Shown here: positions 56,581 through 64,000 of the stretch, piece by piece
How the letters are laid out: each line of letters opens with the position of its first letter
Position numbering within the stretch: the stretch's first letter is position 1
Notes under the pieces: generated by a model
The model's input: the letters and a program-made list of their open reading frames with translations, nothing else
Databases searched by the model: none
Told to the model about the DNA's origin: nothing
Program-made: the position numbers and the translations under genes
Assembly: GCA_013822245.1 (NCBI GenBank)
Contig: PNKE01000015.1
Coordinates: 1 to 64,000 of the forward strand
Reading direction: 5' to 3'
Source of the DNA: Candidatus Solibacter sp.
Lineage (GTDB): Bacteria > Acidobacteriota > Terriglobia > Bryobacterales > Bryobacteraceae
Length of the DNA stretch: 64,000 nt

Positions 56581-58446
56581 CTACTGCGCCCTCGGCTTCA
56601 CATCATACGGCGCAAGCTTGCCCGCGTGGATCGCCTGCAGCCGCTTGTGCGTCGTCTTCATCGCCTCGATCATCTCCGGATACGGACGGTCCATCACGTC
56701 CACCAGCCCGATGTTGTAGTTCTCCCCGTCCATCCGGCCCAGCGACGGCTGATCCACCCACTGAAACCAGCTCGTCCCGATAAACGCCGGATGCGCCGCC
56801 GCCTGCTCGACGTAATAGCGGTACGCCAACCCGCGCTCCGCCTGATCCCGCACCTGTACCAGCCCCGCCGCCAGCCCCCTTTCCGGAACCCCGAAGTGGA
56901 ACTCGCCGATGATGATCGGCCGCCCCGTCACCTCGTAAATCCTGTCCAGCGACTTCTGGTTCACGTTGGCCGCATACACATTCATCGAATACACGTCAAA
57001 AGCCTTCGACGCCTCGATCATCTCGATCGGCGGCAAGCCCCCGCCGAAGCGCAGTCCCAGGTTCAAATGGTTCGGATCATGCCGCTTGATCGCCGCGTTG
57101 ATCACCTCCAGGAACCGGTTAAACGCTTTGTAGATAAATTGTTTCCGCCGCTCCGGCGTGTCGCCCGCGGCCAGAAACGCCTTCGCTTCCCGCTGGATCG
57201 CGCTCGCCGGCCGGTCAAGAATAATATCCACCACCAGCGACTCGCGCCCCTCCCACGGCGGCTCATTGGCCACGAAATAGCCCAGCAGCCACGGATCGTT
57301 CTTACGCGGCGCGCACTGTTCCTGCGCCTCCTTGTCCACCAGCTTCACCCACTCTTCCGAATACACATCCGGCATGCCGAGATAGCCCTGGCCCATGCCC
57401 CAGCCGCGCATATTCACCTGATACGCCTTCCTGCCCGCCGCCCACAGCCGCTGGTCGCTCCAGTTGCCGATCGTGTTCAGCCCCCAGTCCTCCAGCCGGC
57501 GCATGGCGAGGTCGATCCACGCCGTGCTCTCCCGCCCACCGTGCCGCCGAGCCAGGTTCCACGAATAGAAACCCGTGCTCGGCCGCCGCCCGAACTGCGT
57601 CGCTGCCTCCACCGGCGGCATCGCCGCGTAGTAATCCTCGCGCCCCTGAATGCGCGAATCCCCGCCGCCGTTGCCCATTCCTGTCGACGATGTCGAGAAA
57701 AACAGGTGGCCTTCCGGATCGACAAACCACCACCGCCCGTCGATCTTCTCCACACGGAAAAAGCCCGTCGCTTTCACCTGCGTGTTCAGGTAGCCGCCGA
57801 AACGGCCATACCCGTACTCGCCCTTTCTCAGCCCCGCCTCCTCCGCCGCCCACTCTTTCTTCAACTGTTCGACGCTCTTCACCTTCCGCGCCCACTCGCC
57901 CGGTATCCACTGCCCAAACTCATCCACCACAGGCTTCTTATCGACGATGTCCGAACCCGGATCGTCCTTCGCCAGCGTCACCGAGCGAATCTCCAGCGTC
58001 TGCTTGCCCAGCGGCGCCACCATCGTCACGCCCAGTTCCTGGACCGCGTTCAACGGCCCGTACACCCCGCCCGTGCTGATCCAGAACGAATTGCGCGGCA
58101 CCTTGCCCACCGACGCCATATCGTGCCCCGAGCGGTTCGGCTGCCGGAAATACTGCAACGGCACCGCCGCCCTGATCCACACCCCGCCCAGCGGATGCAT
58201 CTGCCGCCGCTGCACCGTTGCCCCGCCATGCAGCGTCAACCAGAACCGCTGCGGCGTCGACGCCCTCAACTCAAGGACAAGGAAGTCATACGGCGTCCAA
58301 TCCGAGGGCAGATCCGGATTCAACTCCTTCAACGTCCACTTGTGCGTGGACTCCGGGCCTTCAAACACAACCCGCTGCGGAGCCGCCATTGCGGACTGCG
58401 CGAACAGTGCGAAAAACATCACGGCGGACACGGTCAGGCGGTCCAT
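56581..58446 (-). CDS. Secreted agarase-like glycoside hydrolase
   Basis: A 621-aa protein with a signal peptide (MDRLTVSAVMFFALFAQSAMAA, cleavage after AMA). After a carbohydrate-binding-like beta domain (about residues 25-190) comes a TIM barrel. GRWWFVDPEGHLFFSTSSTG is at the barrel start, then GYFVANEPPW with the acid/base Glu, and RPIIIGEFHFG with the nucleophile Glu; FQWVDQP closes it. The pattern resembles beta-agarases and related algal or plant polysaccharide hydrolases (GH50-like). The substrate is not certain. It is monocistronic between the tRNA and yjbQ. Confidence 0.8.
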   Translation of the reverse strand: MDRLTVSAVMFFALFAQSAMAAPQRVVFEGPESTHKWTLKELNPDLPSDWTPYDFLVLELRASTPQRFWLTLHGGATVQRRQMHPLGGVWIRAAVPLQYFRQPNRSGHDMASVGKVPRNSFWISTGGVYGPLNAVQELGVTMVAPLGKQTLEIRSVTLAKDDPGSDIVDKKPVVDEFGQWIPGEWARKVKSVEQLKKEWAAEEAGLRKGEYGYGRFGGYLNTQVKATGFFRVEKIDGRWWFVDPEGHLFFSTSSTGMGNGGGDSRIQGREDYYAAMPPVEAATQFGRRPSTGFYSWNLARRHGGRESTAWIDLAMRRLEDWGLNTIGNWSDQRLWAAGRKAYQVNMRGWGMGQGYLGMPDVYSEEWVKLVDKEAQEQCAPRKNDPWLLGYFVANEPPWEGRESLVVDIILDRPASAIQREAKAFLAAGDTPERRKQFIYKAFNRFLEVINAAIKRHDPNHLNLGLRFGGGLPPIEMIEASKAFDVYSMNVYAANVNQKSLDRIYEVTGRPIIIGEFHFGVPERGLAAGLVQVRDQAERGLAYRYYVEQAAAHPAFIGTSWFQWVDQPSLGRMDGENYNIGLVDVMDRPYPEMIEAMKTTHKRLQAIHAGKLAPYDVKPRAQ

Positions 58447-58612
58447 TGTGACAACTCCTTTGACCTCGCCGCAGCCACTCGCTTCGCGGCGCCGCCTCTA
58501 CTATATTCAATTCGCGCCAACCGCGAAACCCCTCGCCCCGCCTTGTTCCATCCCACGGCTTCTTCCTGCCCGCCTTGCCATCATCGCACTCGCCGCGCCC
58601 GCATCACGCCCC

Positions 58613-59032
58613 TCACTCGCCCATCAGATGCAACGCAATGCTGCGCGTGTGCGCCATCCGCCTGTGCTCGAACACATACACCCCCTGCCACGTCCCCAGC
58701 GCCAGCCGCCCGCCAATCAATGGAATCGACACGTTCACGCCCGTCAACGCGCTCCTGATATGCGCCGGCATGTCGTCGGCGCCCTCCATCGTGTGCACAT
58801 ACGCCTGCCGGTCCTCCGGAACAATTCTTTCGAAATACGTTTCGAGGTCGGTCTGCACATCCGGATCGGCATTCTCTTGAACCACCAGCGATGCCGACGT
58901 GTGCCTGCAGAACGCCGTCAACAGCCCCGTCTCCATCCCCTGCGCGCCCACCCACCTCTCGACATCGGCTGTCACTTCATACAGGCCCTTGCCCTGCGTC
59001 CTCACCTCCACCACGCCCGTCGCCTGCCTCAT
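58613..59032 (-). CDS. yjbQ: YjbQ-family protein (UPF0047)
   Basis: A 139-aa protein with family motifs: GLLTAFCRHTSASLVVQENADPDVQTDLETYFERIVPE, then HTMEGADDMPAHIRSALTGVNVSIPLIGGRLALGTWQGVYVFEHR. The HTSAS and final EHR residues belong to the metal-binding active site. The family includes an enzyme with thiamine-phosphate-synthase-like activity in E. coli. It lies 10 bases after glmS. Confidence 0.88.
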   Translation of the reverse strand: MRQATGVVEVRTQGKGLYEVTADVERWVGAQGMETGLLTAFCRHTSASLVVQENADPDVQTDLETYFERIVPEDRQAYVHTMEGADDMPAHIRSALTGVNVSIPLIGGRLALGTWQGVYVFEHRRMAHTRSIALHLMGE

Positions 59033-59041
59033 CACGTTGCC

Positions 59042-60895
59042 CTACTCCACCGTCACGCTCTTGGCCAGGTTCCGCGGCTGATCCACGTCGCAGCCCCGCC
59101 GCACCGCGATGTGATAGGCCATCAACTGCAGCGGCACAACCTCCAATACCGGCAGCAGCAGTTCGCTCGCCCGCGGGATACGCACCACGTGGTCCGCCAA
59201 CCGGTCCACCTCTTCGCTCGGCTCGCTCACAATCGCCGCCACCCTGCCCCCCCTCGCCTTCACCTCTTGAATGTTCGACAGCGTTTTTTCAAACCTCAGC
59301 ACCGAACCCTCATCGCCCGCGTCCATCGTCGCAATCACCACCGTCGGCAGCGATTCGTCGATCAGCGCGTTCGGCCCGTGCTTCATTTCGCCGGCCGGAT
59401 ACCCCTCGGCGTGAATGTAGGAAATCTCCTTCATCTTCAGTGCGCCTTCCAGCGCAATCGGGTAGTGGATTCCTCGGCCAAGATACAGGAAATCGTTTGC
59501 CTTATGCAGCGCCTCCACAAGATCTCCGTACTGCGCCTCTTCCGATAACACCTGCTCCAGTTTTCCAGGTATCGCCATCATCTCCTGGACGAGCGCCAGT
59601 GACTGTTCCCGGCTCAGCGTCCCCCGCGCCTGCCCCAGATACATCGCCAGCAGCAGCAGCGCCGTCATCTGCGACGTGAACGTCTTGGTAGATGCCACCC
59701 CGATCTCCGGACCCGCATGCGTCAGCAGCGTCCCCGACGCCTCGCGCGACAACATCGCCCCCATCACGTTCGATATCGCCAGCGTCCTCGACCCCTTCCG
59801 CTTTGCCTCCCGCTGCGCCGCCAGCGTGTCCGCCGTCTCGCCGGACTGCGAGATCAGCACCGTCAGCGTCTCCGGCCCCAATATCGGATCCCGATACCTG
59901 AACTCGCTGCCGTAATCCACGCCCGCGCTCATCCGCGCCAGCCGTTCGATCATGAACTTGCCCACGTGCGCCGCATGCCACGACGTCCCGCACGCCACAA
60001 TCCTCACCCGTTCAAACTCGCTAAACTCCTTGGCCGATATCTGCATCTCGTCCAGAAACACCCGCCCGCTCTCCTGCCCCAACCGCCCCAGCATCGTGTC
60101 CCGCACCGCCCGCGGCTGCTCGAAAATCTCCTTCAGCATGAAATGCTTGTAGCCGCCCTTTTCCGCCATGATCGGGTCCCAAAGAATGTGTGACATCTGC
60201 CGCTTCACCGGCTGGCCGTCAAACCCCGTCACCCGCACCCCGTCCAGCGTCAGCACCGCCATGTCGCCGTCCAGCAGGAACACCACGTCGCGTGTGTGCG
60301 CCAGGATCGCCGGCACGTCGCTGGCCACGAAATACTCGCCTTCCCCCAGCCCGATCACCGCCGGCGGCCCGCTGCGGCAAACAACAATCTTGCCCGCGTC
60401 CCGGCTCGTGATCGCGGCAAACGCAAACACCCCCTGCATGCGCGATACCGCCGCCCGCACCGCCTCTTCAAAGCTGCCTTCCATGTGCTGCTCGATCAGA
60501 TGCGGGATCACCTCCGTATCCGTCTCGGTCTTGAACACATGGCCCGCCGCTTCAAGCTCATGCTTCAACGCCAGGTAGTTCTCCACGATCCCGTTATGCA
60601 CCACCACAATCTCGCCCTTCGAGTCCTGGTGCGGGTGCGCGTTCTCTTCCGTCGGCCGCCCGTGCGTAGCCCACCGCGTGTGCCCCACGCCATACCACCC
60701 CTCGACCGGATTCAGCCTCACCGCCTCTTCCAATTGATGCAACTTGCCCGATGCCCGGCGGATCTGCAACCCCCCGCTGTCGCCGCCCACCGCCACGCCC
60801 GCCGAATCGTAGCCGCGATACTCCAGCCGCCTCAGCCCGTCCAGCAGGATGGGCAGCGGCTTCCGGTGGCCGACATAGCCGATGATCCCGCACAT
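59042..60895 (-). CDS. glmS: Glucosamine-6-phosphate synthase
   Basis: A 617-aa protein covering the full enzyme. The N-terminal glutaminase has the nucleophile C2 in MCGIIGYVG, then [13 protein letters not shown] and GHTRWATHG. Two SIS domains follow ([20 protein letters not shown], and [14 protein letters not shown]; then [41 protein letters not shown]). The C-terminus AKSVTVE is canonical. It makes glucosamine-6-phosphate from fructose-6-phosphate and glutamine for cell-wall synthesis. The purS gene is 15 bases upstream. Confidence 0.97.
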   Translation of the reverse strand: MCGIIGYVGHRKPLPILLDGLRRLEYRGYDSAGVAVGGDSGGLQIRRASGKLHQLEEAVRLNPVEGWYGVGHTRWATHGRPTEENAHPHQDSKGEIVVVHNGIVENYLALKHELEAAGHVFKTETDTEVIPHLIEQHMEGSFEEAVRAAVSRMQGVFAFAAITSRDAGKIVVCRSGPPAVIGLGEGEYFVASDVPAILAHTRDVVFLLDGDMAVLTLDGVRVTGFDGQPVKRQMSHILWDPIMAEKGGYKHFMLKEIFEQPRAVRDTMLGRLGQESGRVFLDEMQISAKEFSEFERVRIVACGTSWHAAHVGKFMIERLARMSAGVDYGSEFRYRDPILGPETLTVLISQSGETADTLAAQREAKRKGSRTLAISNVMGAMLSREASGTLLTHAGPEIGVASTKTFTSQMTALLLLAMYLGQARGTLSREQSLALVQEMMAIPGKLEQVLSEEAQYGDLVEALHKANDFLYLGRGIHYPIALEGALKMKEISYIHAEGYPAGEMKHGPNALIDESLPTVVIATMDAGDEGSVLRFEKTLSNIQEVKARGGRVAAIVSEPSEEVDRLADHVVRIPRASELLLPVLEVVPLQLMAYHIAVRRGCDVDQPRNLAKSVTVE

Positions 60896-60910
60896 CTCCG
60901 GTGCAGCCCG

Positions 60911-61153
60911 TTAGCCCGTGATCTCGACGCGAAACTCTTCGATCACCGGATTCGACAACACGTCCTCGGCCAGCTTCGCCATCGCCGCCTCCGCCGTGGC
61001 CCTGTCCACGTCCGTCAGCTCGATCTCGAAGTACTTGCCCTGCCGCACCGACGCGATCTCGGGATGGCCCATCGAATTCAGCGCCCGCTGGATCGTCTGG
61101 CCCTGCGGATCAAGAACCGTCTTTTTCAATGTGACAAAGATTTGCGCTGTCAT
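60911..61153 (-). CDS. purS: PurS, FGAM synthase small subunit
   Basis: An 80-aa protein: FVTLKKTVLDPQGQTIQRALNSMG, then VRQGKYFEIELTDVD and a closing NPVIEEFRVEI. This is the PurS family, the small subunit that joins PurL and PurQ in the fourth step of purine biosynthesis in many non-enterobacteria. purL and purQ are not in the window. Its gene precedes glmS, a different pathway, which shows operon rearrangement. Confidence 0.92.
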   Translation of the reverse strand: MTAQIFVTLKKTVLDPQGQTIQRALNSMGHPEIASVRQGKYFEIELTDVDRATAEAAMAKLAEDVLSNPVIEEFRVEITG

Positions 61154-61306
61154 GGCTGGTTGTCTCTCAGTCTAGCAGCCAGCCTGCTTTTCTCACCACG
61201 CCCGAAGCGCGGGCTATGGGGAGTGTGCGGATGCGAGGCGCGCCGAGGCGTAGTTGAGCGCTGCGTCGAGCAGACGGGATGCCGCGGGATCAGCTGCTGG
61301 TCGCCT

Positions 61307-61990
61307 TCAGGGCTGTAACTGGATCAGGCCGTCCTCGGCCGCGGACGGGCCGCAGGACATCATTTCTGATTCGGCTCCCGCATCAAAAGCGCTGCCCAGC
61401 GGGAATCCGGATTGCGGCGGCGGGCCGGCGCGGGCGAGGATCAGTTTCCCGGCGCCGGCGAGGTAGGCGGGCGCGAAATTCTCCAGAGCCTTCAGGACAG
61501 GTTCGGCTTGAACGGCGATGTGTTCCCGGAGGAAGTTGGCGGAGGCTTCCGCCGTCAGGCTGGCCGCTTCGCTTTCTCCGATGATCAGGGCATGGGCCTG
61601 CTTGAGTTTGAGGAACGAGAGGAAGCCGAGTTGGACGGCAAGGTGGTCAGCGGCTTCTTCAACCTGAGGCTGGTAGCCGAATGCCTCGTAGTAGGCCGAC
61701 AACTCCGCCATCAGGTAGCCAAACTGGACGCCTCCCTGATAGGTGACTTCCCGCACCGGCGCCGTTCCGGCCGGCCCGAACAGCGCGATGTGCAGCCCTT
61801 CAGAGGCTTGCTCCAGCGCCGCCTGCGCGATCGCCCTCAGTTCCTGCGAATGAAGCGACGGCAGCAGCGCCTCGATGTTCTCGCGCCAGGCCTTCGTTGG
61901 ATACTCGAATAGCAATCCGAGCAGCCGCCACTCGGAGGCTTCCCTCAGAAGGTCCGCGACGGCCGGAGGCAAAGCAACGGCGGCGTTCAT
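61307..61990 (-). CDS. TorD/NarJ-type molybdoenzyme chaperone
   Basis: A 227-aa helical protein of the TorD-like family: LLREASEWRLLGLLFEYP near the start, YQGGVQFGYLMAELSAYYEAFG in the middle and QLGFLSFLKLKQAHALIIGE, then NFLREHIAVQAEPVLKALE. It would bind the twin-arginine signal or apo-catalytic subunit and insert the molybdenum cofactor. It overlaps the haem-subunit gene by 4 bp, at the end of the molybdoenzyme operon. Confidence 0.85.
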   Translation of the reverse strand: MNAAVALPPAVADLLREASEWRLLGLLFEYPTKAWRENIEALLPSLHSQELRAIAQAALEQASEGLHIALFGPAGTAPVREVTYQGGVQFGYLMAELSAYYEAFGYQPQVEEAADHLAVQLGFLSFLKLKQAHALIIGESEAASLTAEASANFLREHIAVQAEPVLKALENFAPAYLAGAGKLILARAGPPPQSGFPLGSAFDAGAESEMMSCGPSAAEDGLIQLQP

Positions 61991-62829
61991 TTCTCACCTC
62001 GCCGGACCAGCGGGATCCAGCCCGTGCGCATCTTGCGCGCGCCGGACTCCTGCTGCGACCCCTGCCACACGGCGAACGCGATGTGGGTCCGCTGATTCAC
62101 CGAAAGCCCGTCTGGCAACTTGCGGCTGATGACGACCGACCAGCGGTCCTTCTTGTGGCCGCCCTTGCCGTTCGCGCCCTGTGACGGGCCGGGCATCAAA
62201 GTTCCAGGACCGGTGGCGATCAGATCCTCGACCGGCGCCTTCCGCGGGCCGCCGCGGATGTTGCCCAAGGCGCGCGCCGGTGAGTAGCGAAGGGCCATTT
62301 CCTTCTGAGCGTCGGAACCCTCTTGCAGGGCCTTCGCCTCGAAGGGGTAATGGTCGATCGAGGCGTTCGGATACAGATCGCGGATGGTGTCTCCGCGGCC
62401 GTCCATCGTCGCCTGCCAGTCGGCGCGCCAGTAGGTCACCTGCACGGTCTTGCCATCCTGGCCCATCTGCGGTTCGGGGAGGTCCTTCTCCGCTTTTTCC
62501 GGGATCTGGATGGCGCAGGCGTCGATCAGTTTCGACGGGCCGGGAGCATCGCTTTTGGACGCGTCGGCCCATTCCAGGCGGAAGGCGACGCTGGATCCGT
62601 CGGTCAGTGCCCGGACGGTCACCTCGCCCGTGGTCGGGCTCAGCAATCGGGGTTCGACCAGATCCTGCGGGATCATCTTCGCCCGGTGTTCCGGCGCATC
62701 GTCCCAGGCCCGGTCATCAGGTGCGGCGGGCAGCTTCCCGGCCGGGACGGCCACCACTTCGTTCACCAGCTTCGGGGCTTTCGAACAGCCCGCGAGCAGC
62801 GTAAGCAGCGCAAGAATGAAGTAACGCAT
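61987..62829 (-). CDS. Ethylbenzene-dehydrogenase-like haem-binding subunit (lipoprotein)
   Basis: A 280-aa protein with a lipobox (LLTLLAGC) at about residues 8-15. The following domain (LLSPTTGEVTVRALTDGSSVAFRLEWADASKSDA, then KTVQVTYWRADWQATMDGRGDTIRDLYPNASIDHYPFEA) fits the gamma (b-haem) subunit of ethylbenzene dehydrogenase-type enzymes. It would carry electrons on the outside of the membrane. Its 15 upstream bases and 4-bp overlap show co-transcription. Confidence 0.82.
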   Translation of the reverse strand: MRYFILALLTLLAGCSKAPKLVNEVVAVPAGKLPAAPDDRAWDDAPEHRAKMIPQDLVEPRLLSPTTGEVTVRALTDGSSVAFRLEWADASKSDAPGPSKLIDACAIQIPEKAEKDLPEPQMGQDGKTVQVTYWRADWQATMDGRGDTIRDLYPNASIDHYPFEAKALQEGSDAQKEMALRYSPARALGNIRGGPRKAPVEDLIATGPGTLMPGPSQGANGKGGHKKDRWSVVISRKLPDGLSVNQRTHIAFAVWQGSQQESGARKMRTGWIPLVRRGEK

Positions 62830-62844
62830 GGCGGCGGCTCCTCC

Positions 62845-63972
62845 CTAGGGGCAGTTGATGCGCACGAGCTTGTTGGCGGTGTCGATCGCCGGACGCAGGT
62901 GCACCGGTTCGTGCATTGGAACGCGGACGGCTTCGGCGCCATTTTCGTCCCGCCCCAGCACCATGCCCGCCTGGCGGCTGAACCTGGACACCATCGCCTC
63001 GGTGGATCCGAACAGGCAGAGCAGTCCGGCGAGATCGGGATCGTTCATCGCGTTGCGGTAGGCCTTCATGGCGTCGGCGGCGCCGGGTCCGAAGAGTTGT
63101 TGGTTGAATGAAACCGGGGCGTGGATCGGCGGGATGTAGTAGACATTCGGCTCCAGCCCGAACTGCGGGAACAGCGGCAGGGCGATCTTCTTGATGTGGA
63201 CAAGGTAGTCCATCGGATTGTCGGCGCGCGCCTGCCCGGGCTGCGAGATCCAGCCGGCCAGCCGGATCTTGCCGATGCAGTTCACGAAACACTGCGGCTG
63301 GATGCCCTGTTCGATCTTCGGAAAACAGGCGATGCACTTTTCCGAAGTGCCCGTCATCGGGTTGTAGAACACCTTCTTGTAGGGGCAGCCGCGCACACAC
63401 TCCTGATAGCCCCGGCACCGGCCCTGATCGACAAGGACGATGCCGTCCTCGGGCCGCTTGTAGATCGACCCGCGCGGGCAGGAGGCCAGGCAGGCCGGGT
63501 AAGAGCAGTGGTTGCAGATCCGTGCCAGGTAGAAGAACCAGTTCATGTGCGGCAGGGAGAGGAATGCGCCGTGGTCGACCTGGTTGGCGCAGTCGTCCTC
63601 GCCGACGTTCGGATACGCATAGTCCTGCTGTTCGGGACGCCAGCCGAGAACGCGTTCGCCCGCCGGCGCGGATTCGAAAACGGTCTGACCCTCGTATTTG
63701 TTGCCGTTCCACTGCTGGCCATTGAGCATTTCGAGCAACTTCAGATCGTAGGCCAGCGGGTAAGAACCGTAGGGCTTGGTCTCGACGTTGTTCCACAGCA
63801 TGTACTCCTGGCCCTTGCCCGAGGTCCAGGTGGTCTTGCAGGCCAGCGTGCAGGTTTGGCAGGCGATGCACTTGTTGGTGTCGAAAACGGCGGCGAACTG
63901 CCGCTGCGGGCGGGCCTCGGGATACCAGTAAGACATCTCGCGGCCGAGTTGCCAGTTATAGACTCGGGCCAT
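62845..63972 (-). CDS. Four-cluster Fe-S subunit (type II DMSO reductase family beta)
   Basis: A 375-aa protein with four ferredoxin-type cysteine groups: [40 protein letters not shown] and [20 protein letters not shown]. The 'PCxACP..AI.KR.EDGIVL' layout is that of NarH/DdhB/EbdB-type beta subunits. It passes electrons from the molybdenum centre to the haem subunit. The ATG overlaps the previous gene's stop (TAATG). Together with the gamma subunit and chaperone it points to a respiratory or dehydrogenase molybdoenzyme. Confidence 0.9.
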   Translation of the reverse strand: MARVYNWQLGREMSYWYPEARPQRQFAAVFDTNKCIACQTCTLACKTTWTSGKGQEYMLWNNVETKPYGSYPLAYDLKLLEMLNGQQWNGNKYEGQTVFESAPAGERVLGWRPEQQDYAYPNVGEDDCANQVDHGAFLSLPHMNWFFYLARICNHCSYPACLASCPRGSIYKRPEDGIVLVDQGRCRGYQECVRGCPYKKVFYNPMTGTSEKCIACFPKIEQGIQPQCFVNCIGKIRLAGWISQPGQARADNPMDYLVHIKKIALPLFPQFGLEPNVYYIPPIHAPVSFNQQLFGPGAADAMKAYRNAMNDPDLAGLLCLFGSTEAMVSRFSRQAGMVLGRDENGAEAVRVPMHEPVHLRPAIDTANKLVRINCP

Positions 63973-64000
63973 TACGATTTCTCCCCTTTCTGCTGGGTGA
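63972..64000 (-). CDS. Probable end of the molybdoenzyme catalytic subunit (partial)
   Basis: The last nine codons at the edge read ...TQQKGEKS-stop, ending in a TAA that overlaps the beta subunit start (TAATG). Only position supports it: this operon type has the catalytic molybdopterin subunit directly upstream of the beta subunit. Too short to prove. Confidence 0.35.

Noticed and set aside
56194-58758. 854-codon plus-strand open frame
   Set aside because: Antisense to the glycosidase gene; composition is extremely Arg/Pro/His-rich, as expected for the complement of a GC-rich gene, and has no protein motif.
57947-59548. 533-codon plus-strand open frame
   Set aside because: Spans the antisense of three well-supported genes (glycosidase, yjbQ, glmS) and is Arg/His/Pro-rich noise.
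61154-61306. Weak stem AGCAG/CTGCT followed by TTT as a terminator upstream of purS
   Set aside because: Stem of only five pairs and short T run; its direction does not serve a clear gene.
1-64000. CRISPR arrays, rRNA genes, insertion sequences with transposase
   Set aside because: No regularly spaced direct repeats with spacers, no rRNA-like sequence, and no transposase motif seen on either strand.

Overview
The window is GC-rich bacterial DNA carrying three blocks: most of a siphovirus-type prophage (about 1-39.4 kb, cut by the left edge), a defence/mobile island (about 39.7-56.2 kb), and chromosomal genes starting with a tRNA-Gln (56.3-64 kb). Several things suggest an Acidobacteriota relative such as Solibacter/Bryobacter, though this is inference only: the large-serine-recombinase cassette with DUF2924 and small partner genes, a stand-alone purS beside glmS, a secreted agarase-like glycosidase, and an Acidobacteria-like mix of molybdoenzyme genes.

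Prophage. Almost everything reads right to left. From right to left it holds a recombinase cassette (39.4-36.7 kb), two large unknown genes (36.5-33.9 kb), and a chain of small early genes joined by 4-bp overlaps and preceded by palindromic operator-like sites (33.8-30.6 kb; includes a sigma-like factor, a ParB-like protein and a DGQR-motif protein). Next comes a replication/recombination module (30.6-22.2 kb: RecB-type nuclease, Sak4-like ATPase, DUF669 protein, ERCC4-type nuclease, RecD2-like helicase, primase-helicase). An auxiliary zone follows (22.2-15 kb) with two ParB-methyltransferase fusions and a small rightward DUF3489 operon. The last part is a lambda-like late operon: TerS, TerL, gpW, portal, S49 protease/scaffold, decoration, E-type capsid, head-tail connectors, tail tube, G/GT chaperones, tape measure, a murein hydrolase and minor tail proteins. 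The G/GT pair carries a textbook -1 slippery heptamer. The 3' end of the primase gene holds 12 perfect copies of an octamer in both orientations, which looks like an iteron-type replication origin.

Island. At its left are an orphan RNA-polymerase alpha-CTD-like protein and a partner. Next is a leftward CBASS operon: CD-NTase, E2-like protein, HNH-SAVED effector and a small conserved protein. Then come a membrane protein, a XRE-ImmA regulator/protease and a PIN-domain protein. After these is a tight five-gene rightward operon: unknown protein, ParB-like protein, SNF2-type helicase, DUF3883-type nuclease-like protein and a zinc-finger DUF1156-like DNA methyltransferase. It runs head-on into, and overlaps, an AIPR-family abortive-infection gene. 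I know of no described defence system with this composition; it is the best candidate here for a new one. The island ends at the 3' side of the tRNA-Gln gene.

Chromosome. Beyond the tRNA are a secreted agarase-like glycosidase, a YjbQ-family gene, glmS, purS, and the trailing end of an operon for a periplasmic-type molybdoenzyme of the type II DMSO reductase family (TorD/NarJ-like chaperone, ethylbenzene-dehydrogenase-like haem subunit lipoprotein, four-cluster iron-sulfur subunit). The right edge cuts what is probably the catalytic subunit.
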